A stretch of DNA of 64,000 nucleotides from DATHTC01 sp963746805 (lineage in GTDB: Bacteria; Actinomycetota; Thermoleophilia; Gaiellales; Gaiellaceae): the NCBI GenBank assembly GCA_963746805.1, contig CAVVCQ010000001.1, positions 248,001 to 312,000 of the forward strand, written 5' to 3'. A model generated the notes under the pieces. That model was not told where the DNA came from. It ran no database searches and saw nothing but the letters and a program-made list of their open reading frames with translations. Positions 54,587 to 64,000 of this stretch are shown piece after piece. Both the position numbers and the translations under genes were made by a program. Position 1 is the stretch's first letter. Each line of letters starts with the position of its first letter.

Positions 54587-55205
54587 GCGCCGGTTCGTCG
54601 GGCGCGCGAACGTCCGCAAGCGTCTCGCGCCGCTCGACGGAGCGCCCGGTCGGACGGTCTACGCGGACGGCGCCGTGCGGATCGAGCCCGAGGACGGCGA
54701 GCCGCTCGTCGTCACGCCGCCGTTCGGTCTCGCGCACGCGCGGGAGTACCCGGTCGTCCGCGTCTCGCCGCTGCTCGAGGAGCTCGAGGAGGATCACCTC
54801 GTCGCCGTGCTGCTCGTCCGGCTCGGTGGGTACGCGGTCGGCGTCCTCGACGGCGAGCGGCTCGTCGCCTCGAAGGTCGGCTCGCGGTTCGTCAAGGGCC
54901 GGCACAAGAAGGGCGGGTCGTCGTCGAACCGCTTCCGGCGACGGCGCGAGGAGCAGGCGCGTGCGCTCGTCGACGACGCAGCGGACACGGCCGTCCGTGT
55001 GCTCGGGCCGTGGCGGGACCGGGTCGAGTTCACGGCCCTCGGCGGCGACCGCACAGCGGTCGACGCCGTGCTCGCGGCGCGCGCCGACCTCGCGTGGCTC
55101 CGGGAGCGCGCGATCCCGCGCTTCCTCACCGTCCCCGACCCGCGCCAGCGCGTGCTCGAGGCGCTGCCGTACGACCTCTATGCCGCGGAGGTCCTCGTTG
55201 GGTGA
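54576..55205 (+). CDS. acVLRF1-family peptidyl-tRNA hydrolase (Vms1-like release factor)
   Basis: 209 residues. VGSRFVKGRHKKGGSSSNRF is the glycine-rich loop in place of the GGQ of class I release factors, followed by RRRREEQARALVDDAADTAV; this is the hallmark of the actinobacterial Vms1-like group. The core (LLEELEEDHLVAVLLVRLGG, YAVGVLDGERLVASK) is an eRF1 domain 2-like fold. It should free nascent chains from tRNA on split 60S-like (50S) subunits. The TTG start overlaps the mutS2 end by 11 nt, so the two are coupled. Family assignment is from motif pattern. Confidence 0.8.
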   Translation: MAAERRFVGRANVRKRLAPLDGAPGRTVYADGAVRIEPEDGEPLVVTPPFGLAHAREYPVVRVSPLLEELEEDHLVAVLLVRLGGYAVGVLDGERLVASKVGSRFVKGRHKKGGSSSNRFRRRREEQARALVDDAADTAVRVLGPWRDRVEFTALGGDRTAVDAVLAARADLAWLRERAIPRFLTVPDPRQRVLEALPYDLYAAEVLVG

Positions 55206-55837
55206 CGATGCGGGACGTGGAGGCTCTCACCCGCGCACACAGCACGATCATTCGCGAGGCCCGCGCGCACGTCGCCGCGGGCCGGGATCCGAACGCGGAC
55301 GCGCTCGCTGCCCGGATTCGCGCGGCGGCGCAGCGCGAGCGGGACGCGAGCGACGCCGACATCGGCGAGATCGACCGGGCCGAGCGGCGCGCGCTGAAGC
55401 AACTCGAGCGGATCGCCGCCGTCCACCGCGCCCGCGCCGCGCTCCGGCGCGAGCCCGCGGGTCGACCCGAGGCGCCCGCACCCGGGACGCGGCGACCGGC
55501 CCTCAAGGCGCGGGCCACGATCACCGGGAACATGGACGTGCGCGCCGCCGAGGCGGTCGACGCGGTCGCGCTCCGCTGGGACGCGTCCCCGTCGGTCGCC
55601 TCGTGGGAGGTGCGCGTGAGCGAGCGCCCCGGCGCGCGGCCGCAGTACGTCGTGCGCGAGACGCGCGAGCTCCCGGGCGACGCCACCGAGGCCGAGGTCG
55701 AGCTCGGCGAGCGGCCGCTGCGCGTCCACGTGCTCGGACGCGGCCGCGACGGCCGGCTGCTCCGGCGCGCGATCGTCTCCGCCCTCACGCGCGAGAACTG
55801 GCGCGACCGCTGGGAGCGCCGCGCGAGCGCCTCGTGA
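55202..55837 (+). CDS. Coiled-coil and fibronectin III-like protein of unknown function
   Basis: 211 residues. Residues 1-90 are charged alpha-helix (THSTIIREARAHVA-like start, then AALAARIRAAAQRERDASDA-type repeats) likely to form a coiled coil. Residues ~115-200 have the strand pattern of a fibronectin type III domain (AVDAVALRWDASPSVASWEV, GDATEAEVELGERPLRVHVL). No catalytic motif or membrane segment. GTG overlaps the stop of the acVLRF1 gene, so mutS2, acVLRF1 and this gene form one coupled unit; it may be a partner in ribosome rescue. No family recognised. Confidence 0.65.
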   Translation: MTMRDVEALTRAHSTIIREARAHVAAGRDPNADALAARIRAAAQRERDASDADIGEIDRAERRALKQLERIAAVHRARAALRREPAGRPEAPAPGTRRPALKARATITGNMDVRAAEAVDAVALRWDASPSVASWEVRVSERPGARPQYVVRETRELPGDATEAEVELGERPLRVHVLGRGRDGRLLRRAIVSALTRENWRDRWERRASAS

Positions 55838-55859
55838 GCGCGCGGCTACCCTCCGCGCC

Positions 55860-57378
55860 ATGGCCGTGAGCGAGCACGAGGAGCCGGTCGCCGACGACGG
55901 TGCGGCGGAGCGGCTGCGCGAGGCGACCGAGGCGCTCGAGGCGGTCGCCCGCGACCGGACACTCCTGCGGCAGCTGAGCGTCGAGGAGCGGACGCGCCTC
56001 CTCTCGGCGGCCGGCGCCGTCTTCACGCCGGACGTCGCCACGCGCCGCCGCGCCGTCAAGGAGCTCAAGCGCCGCGAGAAGAACGAGCGCACGCGCCTCC
56101 ACGAGGAGGTGCGCGCCGAGACCGGCATCCGCGTCCTCCGCGAGAAGCCCGTGTTCACGACCCCGAACGTCTACGCGCCGCGCGACGAAGAACCTAGTGG
56201 CTCAGAGCCACAAAGTCCGGTCTGCGAGGCCGTCGCGGAGCAGCACTGCTACGTCTGCAAGCAGCCGTATCGGGAGCTGCACCCGTTCTACGACCAGCTC
56301 TGCGTCCCGTGCGGCGACTTCAACTTCGGCAAGCGGACGGAGACCGCCGACCTGCACGGGCGCGTCGCGCTGCTCACCGGCGGGCGGGTGAAGATCGGCT
56401 ACCAGGCCGGGATCAAGCTGCTCCGCGCGGGCGCCTCGCTGATCGTGACGACGCGGTTCCCGCGCGACGCGGCGGCCCGCTACGCCGCGGAGGAGGACTT
56501 CGAGGAGTGGCGCGACCGGCTCGAAGTGCACGGGCTCGACCTGCGGCACACGCCGAGCGTCGAGGCCTTCTGCGCGCACCTGCTCGCCACCCGCGACCGG
56601 CTCGACTTCGTCGTCAACAACGCGTGCCAGACCGTGCGGCGCCCGCCGGGCTTCTACCGCCACATGCTCGACCTCGAGACCGCGGCCGAGCACGCCCTGC
56701 CCGGCCACGCGCGAGCGACTTCTCGGCGGCTACGAGGGCCTCCGCGGCGTCGAGCTCGTGCAGGCCGACGCCCTGCCGATCAGCGCGGCCGAGCTCTCGC
56801 AGGTGCCGCTGCTGCCGGAGGACGCGCCGCACCACGACCTCTTCCCCGAGGGCCGCCTCGACCAGGACCTGCAGCAGGTCGACCTGCGGACGCGGAACTC
56901 GTGGCGCCTCCTGCTCGCCGAGGTCCCGACGGTGGAGCTGCTCGAGACGCAGCTCGTCAACGCGGTCGCGCCGTTCGTCCTCAACGCGCGGCTCAAGCCG
57001 CTGCTGCTCCGCACGCCCGAGCGCGACAAGCACGTCGTCAACGTCTCGGCCGTGGAGGGGCAGTTCTACCGCCGCTTCAAGACCACGCGGCACCCGCACA
57101 CGAACATGGCCAAGGCGGCGCTGAACATGATGACCCGCACCTCGGCGGCGGACTACCACGCCGACGGGATCCACATGAACAGCGTCGACACGGGCTGGGT
57201 CACCGACGAGGACCCCGCGCATCTCGCCGAGCGCAAGAGCGAGGAGCACCGGTTCTCGCCGCCGCTCGACATCGTCGACGGCGCGGCCCGGATCGTCGAC
57301 CCGATCGTCGACGGGTTCAACACGGGCACGCACCTCTGGGGCCGGTTCCTGAAGGACTACCGGCCGACCGACTGGTGA
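55860..57378 (+). CDS. Short-chain dehydrogenase-like protein with N-terminal zinc-ribbon region, one frameshift
   Basis: About 505 residues after correction. Residues 1-105 are helical. A linker with the SGSEP element follows (about 112-120). Then comes a four-Cys motif, HCYVCKQPYRELHPFYDQLC and CVPCG, likely a zinc ribbon. An SDR Rossmann domain starts at VALLTGGRVKIGYQAGIKLL, with LDFVVNNACQTV and VNVSAVEGQFYRRF. The usual catalytic Tyr-x3-Lys reads HTNMAKAALNMM, so Tyr is absent. One extra base near 56716 breaks the frame (resumes at ERLLGGYEGLRGVELVQAD). Function unknown; redox activity is uncertain given the missing Tyr. Confidence 0.75.
56194..56215. repeat. SGSEP palindromic element, copy 2 (inside the SDR-like gene)
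   Basis: GTGGCTCAGAGCCAC core with CTA before it and AAAG after. The coding strand here is plus and reads P-S-G-S-E-P-Q-S in frame, just before the four-Cys motif. On matched coding strands, copies 1 and 2 agree at about 21 of 26 positions, with the central 15 identical. Both lie in linkers that tolerate insertion, and both are in the same frame. Confidence 0.7.
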
Positions 57379-57431
57379 ATCGCGGGTAAACGCTGACGCA
57401 CGCACTCGGCGCGTTCCGCATCATTGGCACC

Positions 57432-59812
57432 GTGACCGACACGACCCTCACCGCCGGCGACACGCCGCTCGAGCCCGACGAGCTGCGCCGCATCGACGCG
57501 TACTGGCGCGCGGCGAACTACCTCTCCGTCGGGCAGATCTACCTCCTCGACAACCCGCTCCTGCGCGAGCCGCTGCAGCCGGAGCACGTGAAGCCGCGGC
57601 TGCTCGGCCACTGGGGCACGACGCCCGGCCTCAACCTGCTCTACGTCCACCTGAACCGCGCGATCAACGAGCGCGACCTGAGCGCGATCTACGTCACCGG
57701 GCCCGGCCACGGCGGCCCCGGCCTCGTCGCGAACACGTACCTCGAGGGCACGTACTCCGAGGTCTACCCCGAGATCTCGCAGGACGAGGAGGGCATGCGC
57801 CGGCTCTTCCGCCAGTTCTCCTTCCCCGGCGGGATCCCGAGCCACGTCGCGCCCGAGACGCCCGGCTCGATCCACGAGGGCGGCGAGCTCGGCTACGCGC
57901 TCGTCGCATGCGTTCGGCGCCGCCTTCGACAACCCCGACCTGGTCGTCCTGTGCGTCGTCGGCGACGGCGAGGCCGAGACGGGGCCGCTCGCGACGAGCT
58001 GGCACTCGAACAAGTTCCTGAACGCGGCGACGGACGGGGCGGTCCTGCCGGTCCTCCACCTCAACGGCTACAAGATCGCGAACCCGACGCTGCTCGCGCG
58101 GATCCCGGAGGAGGAGCTGCTCGCGCTCTTCCGCGGCTACGGCTGGGACCCGGTGATCGTGGCGGGCGACGAGCCCGAGCCCGTGCACCAGGCGCTCGCG
58201 GCCGCGCTCGACTCGGCGCTCGACCGCATCGCCGAGATCCAGCGGCGCGCGCGCGATGACGGGGAGACGGCGCGCGCCTGCGTGGCCGATGCTGTCCTCC
58301 GCACGCCCAAGGGCTGGACCGGGCCGCGCGAGGTCGACGGACAGCAGGTCGAGGACACGTGGCGCTCGCACCAGGTGCCGATGACCGAGGCGCGCGAGAA
58401 CACGGGCCACCGGCAGCTGCTCGAGGAGTGGATGCGCAGCTACCGGCCGGAGGAGCTGTTCGACGAGACGGGCCGTCTCGTGCCCGAGCTCGCCGCGCTC
58501 GCGCCCGAGGGCGAGCGGCGCATGGGCGCGAACCCGCATGCGAACGGCGGCCTGCTCCTGCGCGACCTGTCGCTCCCGGACTTCCGCGACTACGCCGTCG
58601 ACGTGTCCTGCGCCGGGCACGACGACCAGCGAGGCGACGCGGGTGCTCGGCGGTTGGCTCCGCGACGTCATGGCCCGCAACGGCGAGACCTTCCGCCTCT
58701 TCGGCCCCGACGAGACGGCGTCGAACCGGCTCGGCGCGGTGTTCGAGGTGACCGGCAAGACCTGGGAGGCCGAGACGGCTCCCCATCGACGAGAGCCTGT
58801 CGCCCGACGGCCGCGTGATGGAGGTGCTCTCGGAGCACCAGTGCCAGGGCTGGCTGGAGGGCTACCTCCTCACCGGCAGGCACGGGCTCTTCAACTGCTA
58901 CGAGGCCTTCATCCACATCGTCGACTCGATGTTCAACCAGCACGCGAAGTGGCTGAAGGTGACGCGCGACGATCCCGTGGCGCCGCCCGATCGCGTCGCT
59001 CAACTACCTCCTCTCCTCGCACGTCTGGCGCCAGGACCACAACGGCTTCTCGCACCAGGATCCCGGCTTCATCGACCACGTCGTGAACAAGAAGGCGGAG
59101 GTGATTCGCGTCTACCTGCCGCCCGACGCGAACACGCTGCTGTCGGTGGCCGACCACTGCCTGCGAGTCGACGCAGTACGTCAACGTCATCGTCGCCGGG
59201 AAGCAGCCGGCGCTGAACTACCTCTCGATGGACGAGGCGATCGTCCACTGCACGCGCGGTGCCGGCATCTGGCACTGGGCCTCGAACGACGAGGACGGCG
59301 AGCCGGACGTCGTGCTCGGCGTGCTGCGGCGACATCCCGACGCTCGAGACGCTGGCCGCGGCGGCCATCCTCCGCGAGCGGCTGCCCGACCTGAAGGTGC
59401 GCGTCGTCAACGTCGTCGACCTGATGCGGCTCCAGCCCGAGAGCGAGCACCCGCACGGCATGTCCGACGGCGAGTTCGACGCCCTCTTCACCCGCGACAA
59501 GCCGGTCGTGTTCGCCTACCACGGCTACCCCTGGCTGATCCACCGCCTCACGTACCGGCGCACGAACCACGGGAACCTCCACGTGCGCGGCTACAAGGAG
59601 GAGGGGACGACGACGACGCCGTTCGACATGGTCATGCTCAACGACCTCGACCGCTTCCATCTCGCGATGGACGTCATCGACCGCGTCCCCGGGCTGACCG
59701 AGCGGGCCGGCCACCTGCGGCAGGAGCTCGTCGACCGGCGGCTCAGGGCGCGGATGTGGACGAGGGAGCACGGCGACGACGATCCGGACGTGGCCGGCTG
59801 GACCTGGCCGTT

Positions 59813-59816
<4 letters not shown>
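57432..59816 (+). pseudogene. xfp: Phosphoketolase (xylulose-5-P/fructose-6-P), six insertions (probable sequence errors)
   Basis: A ThDP enzyme that cleaves xylulose-5-phosphate to acetyl phosphate and glyceraldehyde-3-phosphate. RAANYLSVGQIYLLDNPLL, GHWGTTPGLNLLYVHLNR, YVTGPGHGGPGLVANTYLEG, FSFPGGIPSHVAPETPGSIH and CVVGDGEAETGPLATSWHSN are diagnostic. The C-terminal half has NCYEAFIHIVDSMFNQHAKW and FAYHGYPWLIHRLTYRRTNH. Six single insertions (about 57908, 58611, 58785, 58989, 59167 and 59330) each shift the frame by one; removing all six gives 793 codons, the usual length. Start GTG at 57432. Its stop overlaps ackA. Confidence 0.9.
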
Positions 59817-60716
<900 letters not shown>

Positions 60717-60726
60717 CGTCGCGCCC

Positions 60727-61677
60727 GTGGCTCCGGTGCGCATCGGCTTCCTGACGACGGCGCGGATCAACGACGCGATCCTCGACGGCGCGCGACGCGG
60801 CGACGCGGCCGAGGTCGTCGCCGTCGGCAGTCGCGACCTCGCCCGGGCGGAGGAGTACGCACGCGAGCGCGGGATCGAGCGCGCGCACGGCAGCTACGAG
60901 GCCGTCCTCGCCGACCCGGACGTGGACGCGGTCTACGTCGCGCTGCCGAACGCGCTCCACGTCGAGTGGGCCACGCGGGCGCTCGAGGCCGGGAAGCACG
61001 TGCTCGTCGAGAAGCCGTTCTCGACGCGGCCGGAAGAGGTCGAGGCGACGTTCGACCTCGCCGAGCGTGCCGGGCTCGTGCTCACGGAGGCGTTCATGTA
61101 CAGGCACCAGCCCCAGGCGAAGCGGCTGAAGGAGTTCGTCGACGAGGGCGCGATCGGCGCGCTGCGACTCGTCCGGGCGCAGTTCTCGTTCGACCTCACG
61201 AGGCCCGTCGACGTCCGCCTGGACGCCGAGCTCGGCGGCGGCGCGCTGCTCGACGTGGGCGCCTACTGCGTCAACGTCTCGCGGCTCGTCGCCGGCGAGC
61301 CGGAGGTCGTGCACGCCGAGCAGGTCGTCGGCCCGACCGGGGTCGACCTCCGCTTCGCCGGCGTGATGCGGTTTCCGGGCGATGTCCTCGGCCACTTCGA
61401 CTGCGGCTTCGACCTGGCCCGCAGGCACGAGGTCGAGGTCGCCGGCTCGGAGGGGACGCTCCGCCTCTCGCCGGCGTTCGGCGACGACCGAGGCGTGCTC
61501 GAGCTGCGACGCGGCGACGAGGTCGAGACGGTGCCGCTGCCCGAGACGCACCGGTACCAGCTCGAGGTCGAGAACTTCGCCGCAGCCGTCCGCGGGGACG
61601 AGCCGCCGCTGCTCGGGCGCGCGGACGCGGTCGGGCAGGCACGCGCGCTGGCCGCTCTCCTCGCGGCCGCGCGCTGA
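60727..61677 (+). CDS. Gfo/Idh/MocA family oxidoreductase
   Basis: 316 residues, NAD(P)-dependent. The N-terminal Rossmann part (IGFLTTARINDAILDGARRG) has an atypical glycine loop. AVYVALPNALHVEWATRALE and VLVEKPFSTRPEEVEATFDL hold the EKP motif. The C-terminal sheet has FMYRHQPQAKRLKEFVDEGA and GGGALLDVGAYCVNVSRLVA (G-x-x-x-D-x-G...H/Y). Likely a sugar or cyclitol dehydrogenase. GTG start, 10 nt after ackA. Substrate unknown. Confidence 0.85.
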   Translation: MAPVRIGFLTTARINDAILDGARRGDAAEVVAVGSRDLARAEEYARERGIERAHGSYEAVLADPDVDAVYVALPNALHVEWATRALEAGKHVLVEKPFSTRPEEVEATFDLAERAGLVLTEAFMYRHQPQAKRLKEFVDEGAIGALRLVRAQFSFDLTRPVDVRLDAELGGGALLDVGAYCVNVSRLVAGEPEVVHAEQVVGPTGVDLRFAGVMRFPGDVLGHFDCGFDLARRHEVEVAGSEGTLRLSPAFGDDRGVLELRRGDEVETVPLPETHRYQLEVENFAAAVRGDEPPLLGRADAVGQARALAALLAAAR

Positions 61678-62616
61678 TGCGGATCCTCGTCCCGGACGAC
61701 TACCAGGACGTCGTCCGGTCGCTCGATGCGTTCGCGCTCCTCGACGGGCACGACGTCACCGTCCGGACCGGGCCGCCGACCGACGACGACCTCGCCGAGG
61801 CGGAGGCGCTCGTGCTCATCCGCGAGCGGACGCCGGTCGACGCCGCCCTCCTCGAGCGCGCGCCGCGCCTGCGGGTCGTCTCGCAGACGGGCCGCGGCAC
61901 GCCGCACGTCGACCGCGAGGCCTGCGCGGCGCGCGGGATCGAGCTCCTCGTCGGCGGGGGTGCCGCGGTCGCGCCGGCCGAGCTCACCTGGGCGCTCGTG
62001 CTCGCGGCGGGCCGGCGGCTGCCGCAGTACGCCGAGCGGCTGCGGGCGGGCGAGTGGCAGCGCAACGGGCTCGAGGGAACCGACGACGCGCTCGGACACG
62101 TGCTCCGCGGGCGCACCCTCGGCGTGCTCGGCCTGGGCCGGATCGGCGGGCTCGTCGCCGGCTACGGCGCCGCCTTCGGCATGGACGTCGTCGTCTGGGG
62201 ACGGGACGCGTCGCGCGCCGCGGCGGCCGAGGCCGGGCATGCCGTCGCGTCGTCGCAGCGCGACCTGTTCGAGCGCGCCGACGTCGTCTCGCTCCATGTC
62301 CCGCTGGCGCCGGAGACGCGCGGCCTCGTCACCGCCGACGACCTCGCGGCGATGCCGCCGGGCTCGCTCCTCGTCAACACCGCCCGCGCCGGCCTCGTCG
62401 CCGAGGGAGCGCTGGTCGCCGCGCTCGCGGCCGGGCGTCCCGCGTTCGCGGCGGTCGACGTCTTCGACGACGAGCCGGCGGTCGGGGACGAGCTCCTCCG
62501 GCTGCCGAACGTCGTCGCGACGCCGCACCTCGGCTACGTCGAGCGGGACACGTACGAGCAGTACTTCGGCGAGGCCTTCCGCAACCTCGTCGCCTTCGCC
62601 GAGGGCGAGAGGCTAG
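61677..62616 (+). CDS. D-isomer-specific 2-hydroxyacid dehydrogenase; 3' end unclear
   Basis: About 312 residues. The NAD-binding domain has LGVLGLGRIGGLVAGYGAAF. The catalytic Arg is in LLVNTARAGLVAEG, Glu in VDVFDDEPAVG, and His in VVATPHLGYVERDTYEQYF, the full Arg-Glu-His set. The ATG at 61677 overlaps the preceding stop (TGATG). After the family's normal end (about 62613) this frame stays open to the window edge with no stop, while the next frame stops at 62616; a single-base indel near the 3' end is likely. I ended the gene there. Substrate unknown; the catalytic part is intact. Confidence 0.83.
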
Positions 62617-63668
62617 CCGAGCGGGATCTCGGCGCGCACGCAGGTGCCGCGGCCGGGCGGGCTCTCGACGGAGAACGTGCCGTCGAGCGCGGCGACCCGG
62701 TCGGCGAGGCCGCGCAGGCCGGTGCCCGCGCCCTCGTCGGCCCCGCCCATGCCGTCGTCCCGCACCTCGACGGCCAGGATCCCGGCCTCCTCGCGGATTC
62801 GCACGGACGCGCCCTCCGCGTGCGCGTAGCGCGCGACGTTCGCGAGCGCCTCCGAGACGACGAAGTACGCCGCCGCCTCCACCGGCTCCGGGAACCGGGC
62901 GTCGGCGACGTCGAGCGTCACCGGCACGGGCGACCGGTGCGCCACGCCGGCGACGGCGGTCGCGAGCCCTCGCTCCGTCAGCGCCGCCGGGTGGATCCCC
63001 CGTGCGAGCTCCCGCAGCTCGTCGACCGCGGCCCCGAGCTCCGCGATCGCCGCGTCGAGCGCCTGCAGCGCCTCCGGGCTCTGATCCACGCGCGACCGCG
63101 AGAGGCGCAGCGCGAGCAGGACGGCGACGAGCCGCTGCTGGGCCCCGTCGTGGAGGTTTCGCTCGAGCCGCTTCCGCGCCTCGTCGGCCGCGGCGACGAT
63201 TCGCGCGCGGGAACGCTTCACCTCGGCCTCGTGCTGCTTGCGGTCGGTCACGTCCGAGGCGGACAGGAGGTAGAGCGGCCCGCTCGCGATCATCGGCAGC
63301 GGGTTGCACGACCACGCCACGTGGACGACCTCCCCGGCGCTCGTCAGCCAGCGGCCTTCGTGGAACGTCGGCTCCTCGCCCGCCACGACCGCTTCGATCG
63401 CAGCGCGGACGGCCGCCGCGTCCTCGGTCGGGACGTACCGCTCCCAGAAGCGCACGCCGCCGGTCTCCGCCGGCTCGTAGTCGAGGCGCCGCTCGAAGCC
63501 CTTGTTCGTCGCGAACGGCCGCACCGTCCCGTCGGGGTCGATCAGGCAGAGGAGGCTCGGCGCCGTGTTCGCAATCGCGTTCAGCAGCTCTCGCTCGCGC
63601 TCGAGCTCGGCGACGCGCTCGCGGAGCTCCGCGAGGCTCGTGCGGCGGGTCCCGTCGGTGCGCGCCAT
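62613..63668 (-). CDS. PAS-domain sensor histidine kinase of the NarX/DesK type (HisKA_3)
   Basis: 351 residues, no membrane segment. A short coiled coil (LAELRERVAELERERELLNA) leads into a PAS domain (about 28-145; APSLLCLIDPDGTVRPFATN). RKRLERNLHDGAQQRLVAVL is the HisKA_3 box with the phospho-acceptor His. The HATPase part has VVSEALANVARYAHAEGASV and VRDDGMGGADEGAGTGLRGL. A LuxR-type response regulator partner is expected but is not in the window. Its 5' end overlaps the HisA-like reading frame and its stop touches the convergent dehydrogenase. Confidence 0.9.
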   Translation of the reverse strand: MARTDGTRRTSLAELRERVAELERERELLNAIANTAPSLLCLIDPDGTVRPFATNKGFERRLDYEPAETGGVRFWERYVPTEDAAAVRAAIEAVVAGEEPTFHEGRWLTSAGEVVHVAWSCNPLPMIASGPLYLLSASDVTDRKQHEAEVKRSRARIVAAADEARKRLERNLHDGAQQRLVAVLLALRLSRSRVDQSPEALQALDAAIAELGAAVDELRELARGIHPAALTERGLATAVAGVAHRSPVPVTLDVADARFPEPVEAAAYFVVSEALANVARYAHAEGASVRIREEAGILAVEVRDDGMGGADEGAGTGLRGLADRVAALDGTFSVESPPGRGTCVRAEIPLG

Positions 63669-64000
63669 GGACGGAGCGTATTCGGGTCGTCCGCGGTCGG
63701 CACTCGAACGGGCCGGAGCACGCCGAGCGGCATCGTCCCGTCGAGCAGCGCGCGGCCGACGACGGCCGCCTCGCAGCCGGCGGCCGCGACGGCGGCCAGG
63801 TGCTCCTCCGTCGCGATCCCGCCGGCGGCGACGACGGGGAGCCCCGACGCGGCGACGACGCGTCGCAGCAGCTCGGTGTCCGGCCCCGCGAGCGTCCCGT
63901 CGCGGTCGACGGCGGTGCAGTGGAGGCGGGCAACGCCGGCCGCGGCGCAGCGCTCGGCCGCGGCCTCGGCACGCTCCCCGGCGCTCGCCGTCCAGCCGCG
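63581..64000 (-). CDS. hisA: HisA-like phosphoribosylformimino isomerase, C-terminal part
   Basis: A TIM-barrel C-terminal half with the gene entering from the right edge. RLHCTAVDRDGTLAGPDTEL is the second phosphate-binding/Asp motif, VAASGLPVVAAGGIATEEHL the next strand, and GCEAAVVGRALLDGTMPLGV the final phosphate loop, as in HisA/PriA. The family would end near 63710; the frame continues into the sensor kinase gene and stops only at 63581, so a small indel or a real overlap is possible. Its role in histidine synthesis is inferred from motif alone. Confidence 0.7.
   Translation of the reverse strand, partial: RGWTASAGERAEAAAERCAAAGVARLHCTAVDRDGTLAGPDTELLRRVVAASGLPVVAAGGIATEEHLAAVAAAGCEAAVVGRALLDGTMPLGVLRPVRVPTADDPNTLRPWRAPTGPAARASRSSASASPSSSASESC

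Overview
The window is high-GC, gene-dense bacterial chromosome. GTG is the usual start codon, and most neighbouring genes overlap by 4 nt (GTGA or ATGA). Gene content points to a free-living actinobacterium, most likely Thermoleophilia (Gaiellales/Solirubrobacterales-like). The evidence is an acVLRF1-type release factor beside MutS2, the actinobacterial form of ArgG, an IclR-controlled protocatechuate cluster and LacI-controlled sugar genes. The taxon is an inference. I saw no tRNA, rRNA, CRISPR array, IS element or prophage, and no stretch of more than about 150 nt lacks a gene.

Layout. 1-4.2 kb: a partial FtsX-like permease, a PAP2 phosphatase, an unusual MFS-PAP2-glycosyltransferase fusion and a lipid kinase. 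4.4-19.2 kb: aromatic acid catabolism in two plus-strand operons. The first holds a CoA-transferase pair, pcaHG, a MetE-like methyltransferase and a benzoylformate decarboxylase; the second holds an aldehyde dehydrogenase, pobA, pcaB, pcaD and pcaC. Between them, on the minus strand, lies an operon of an IclR regulator and a NitT/TauT-type ABC importer. Together the genes can take a (hydroxy)benzoylformate through benzaldehyde, 4-hydroxybenzoate and protocatechuate to 3-oxoadipyl-CoA; the final thiolase is not in the window. 19.2-21.5 kb: a sensor kinase and a small membrane protein. 21.6-34.3 kb: a plant-oligosaccharide module with a LacI regulator, a GH5-like hydrolase, an Opp/Dpp-type importer, a GH1 beta-glucosidase, a xylulokinase and a xylose isomerase-like protein. 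Three copies of a TTGACCGGTTAA-type operator lie before lacI, the hydrolase and the beta-glucosidase. 34.4-35.5 kb: an orphan membrane protein.

35.5-47 kb: the arginine and carbamoyl-phosphate genes. The order argC-argJ-argB-argD-argR-argG-argH-argF is on the minus strand, divergent from carA-carB across a 28-bp spacer that carries ARG-box sequences. CarB lacks its C-terminal allosteric domain. The arg genes are interrupted by dozens of single-base frameshifts, nearly all repaired by removing one base. Because the reconstructed proteins are otherwise intact, I read these as sequence errors of an insertion-prone long-read type rather than true decay. The same kind of lesion occurs more sparsely at 17.2, 20.6, 26.1, 44.0, 48.7, 56.7 and 57.9-60.2 kb.

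47-64 kb: small membrane proteins, an MFS exporter, an MMPL/RND protein, a mutS2-acVLRF1-coiled-coil/FN3-like operon (candidate ribosome rescue), a zinc-ribbon SDR, a phosphoketolase-acetate kinase pair that could use xylulose-5-phosphate made by XylA/XylB, two dehydrogenases, a sensor kinase and the 3' end of a HisA-like gene. A roughly 22-bp palindrome that encodes Ser-Gly-Ser-Glu-Pro in frame occurs twice, in argD and in the SDR gene, and looks like an undescribed palindromic mini-element.
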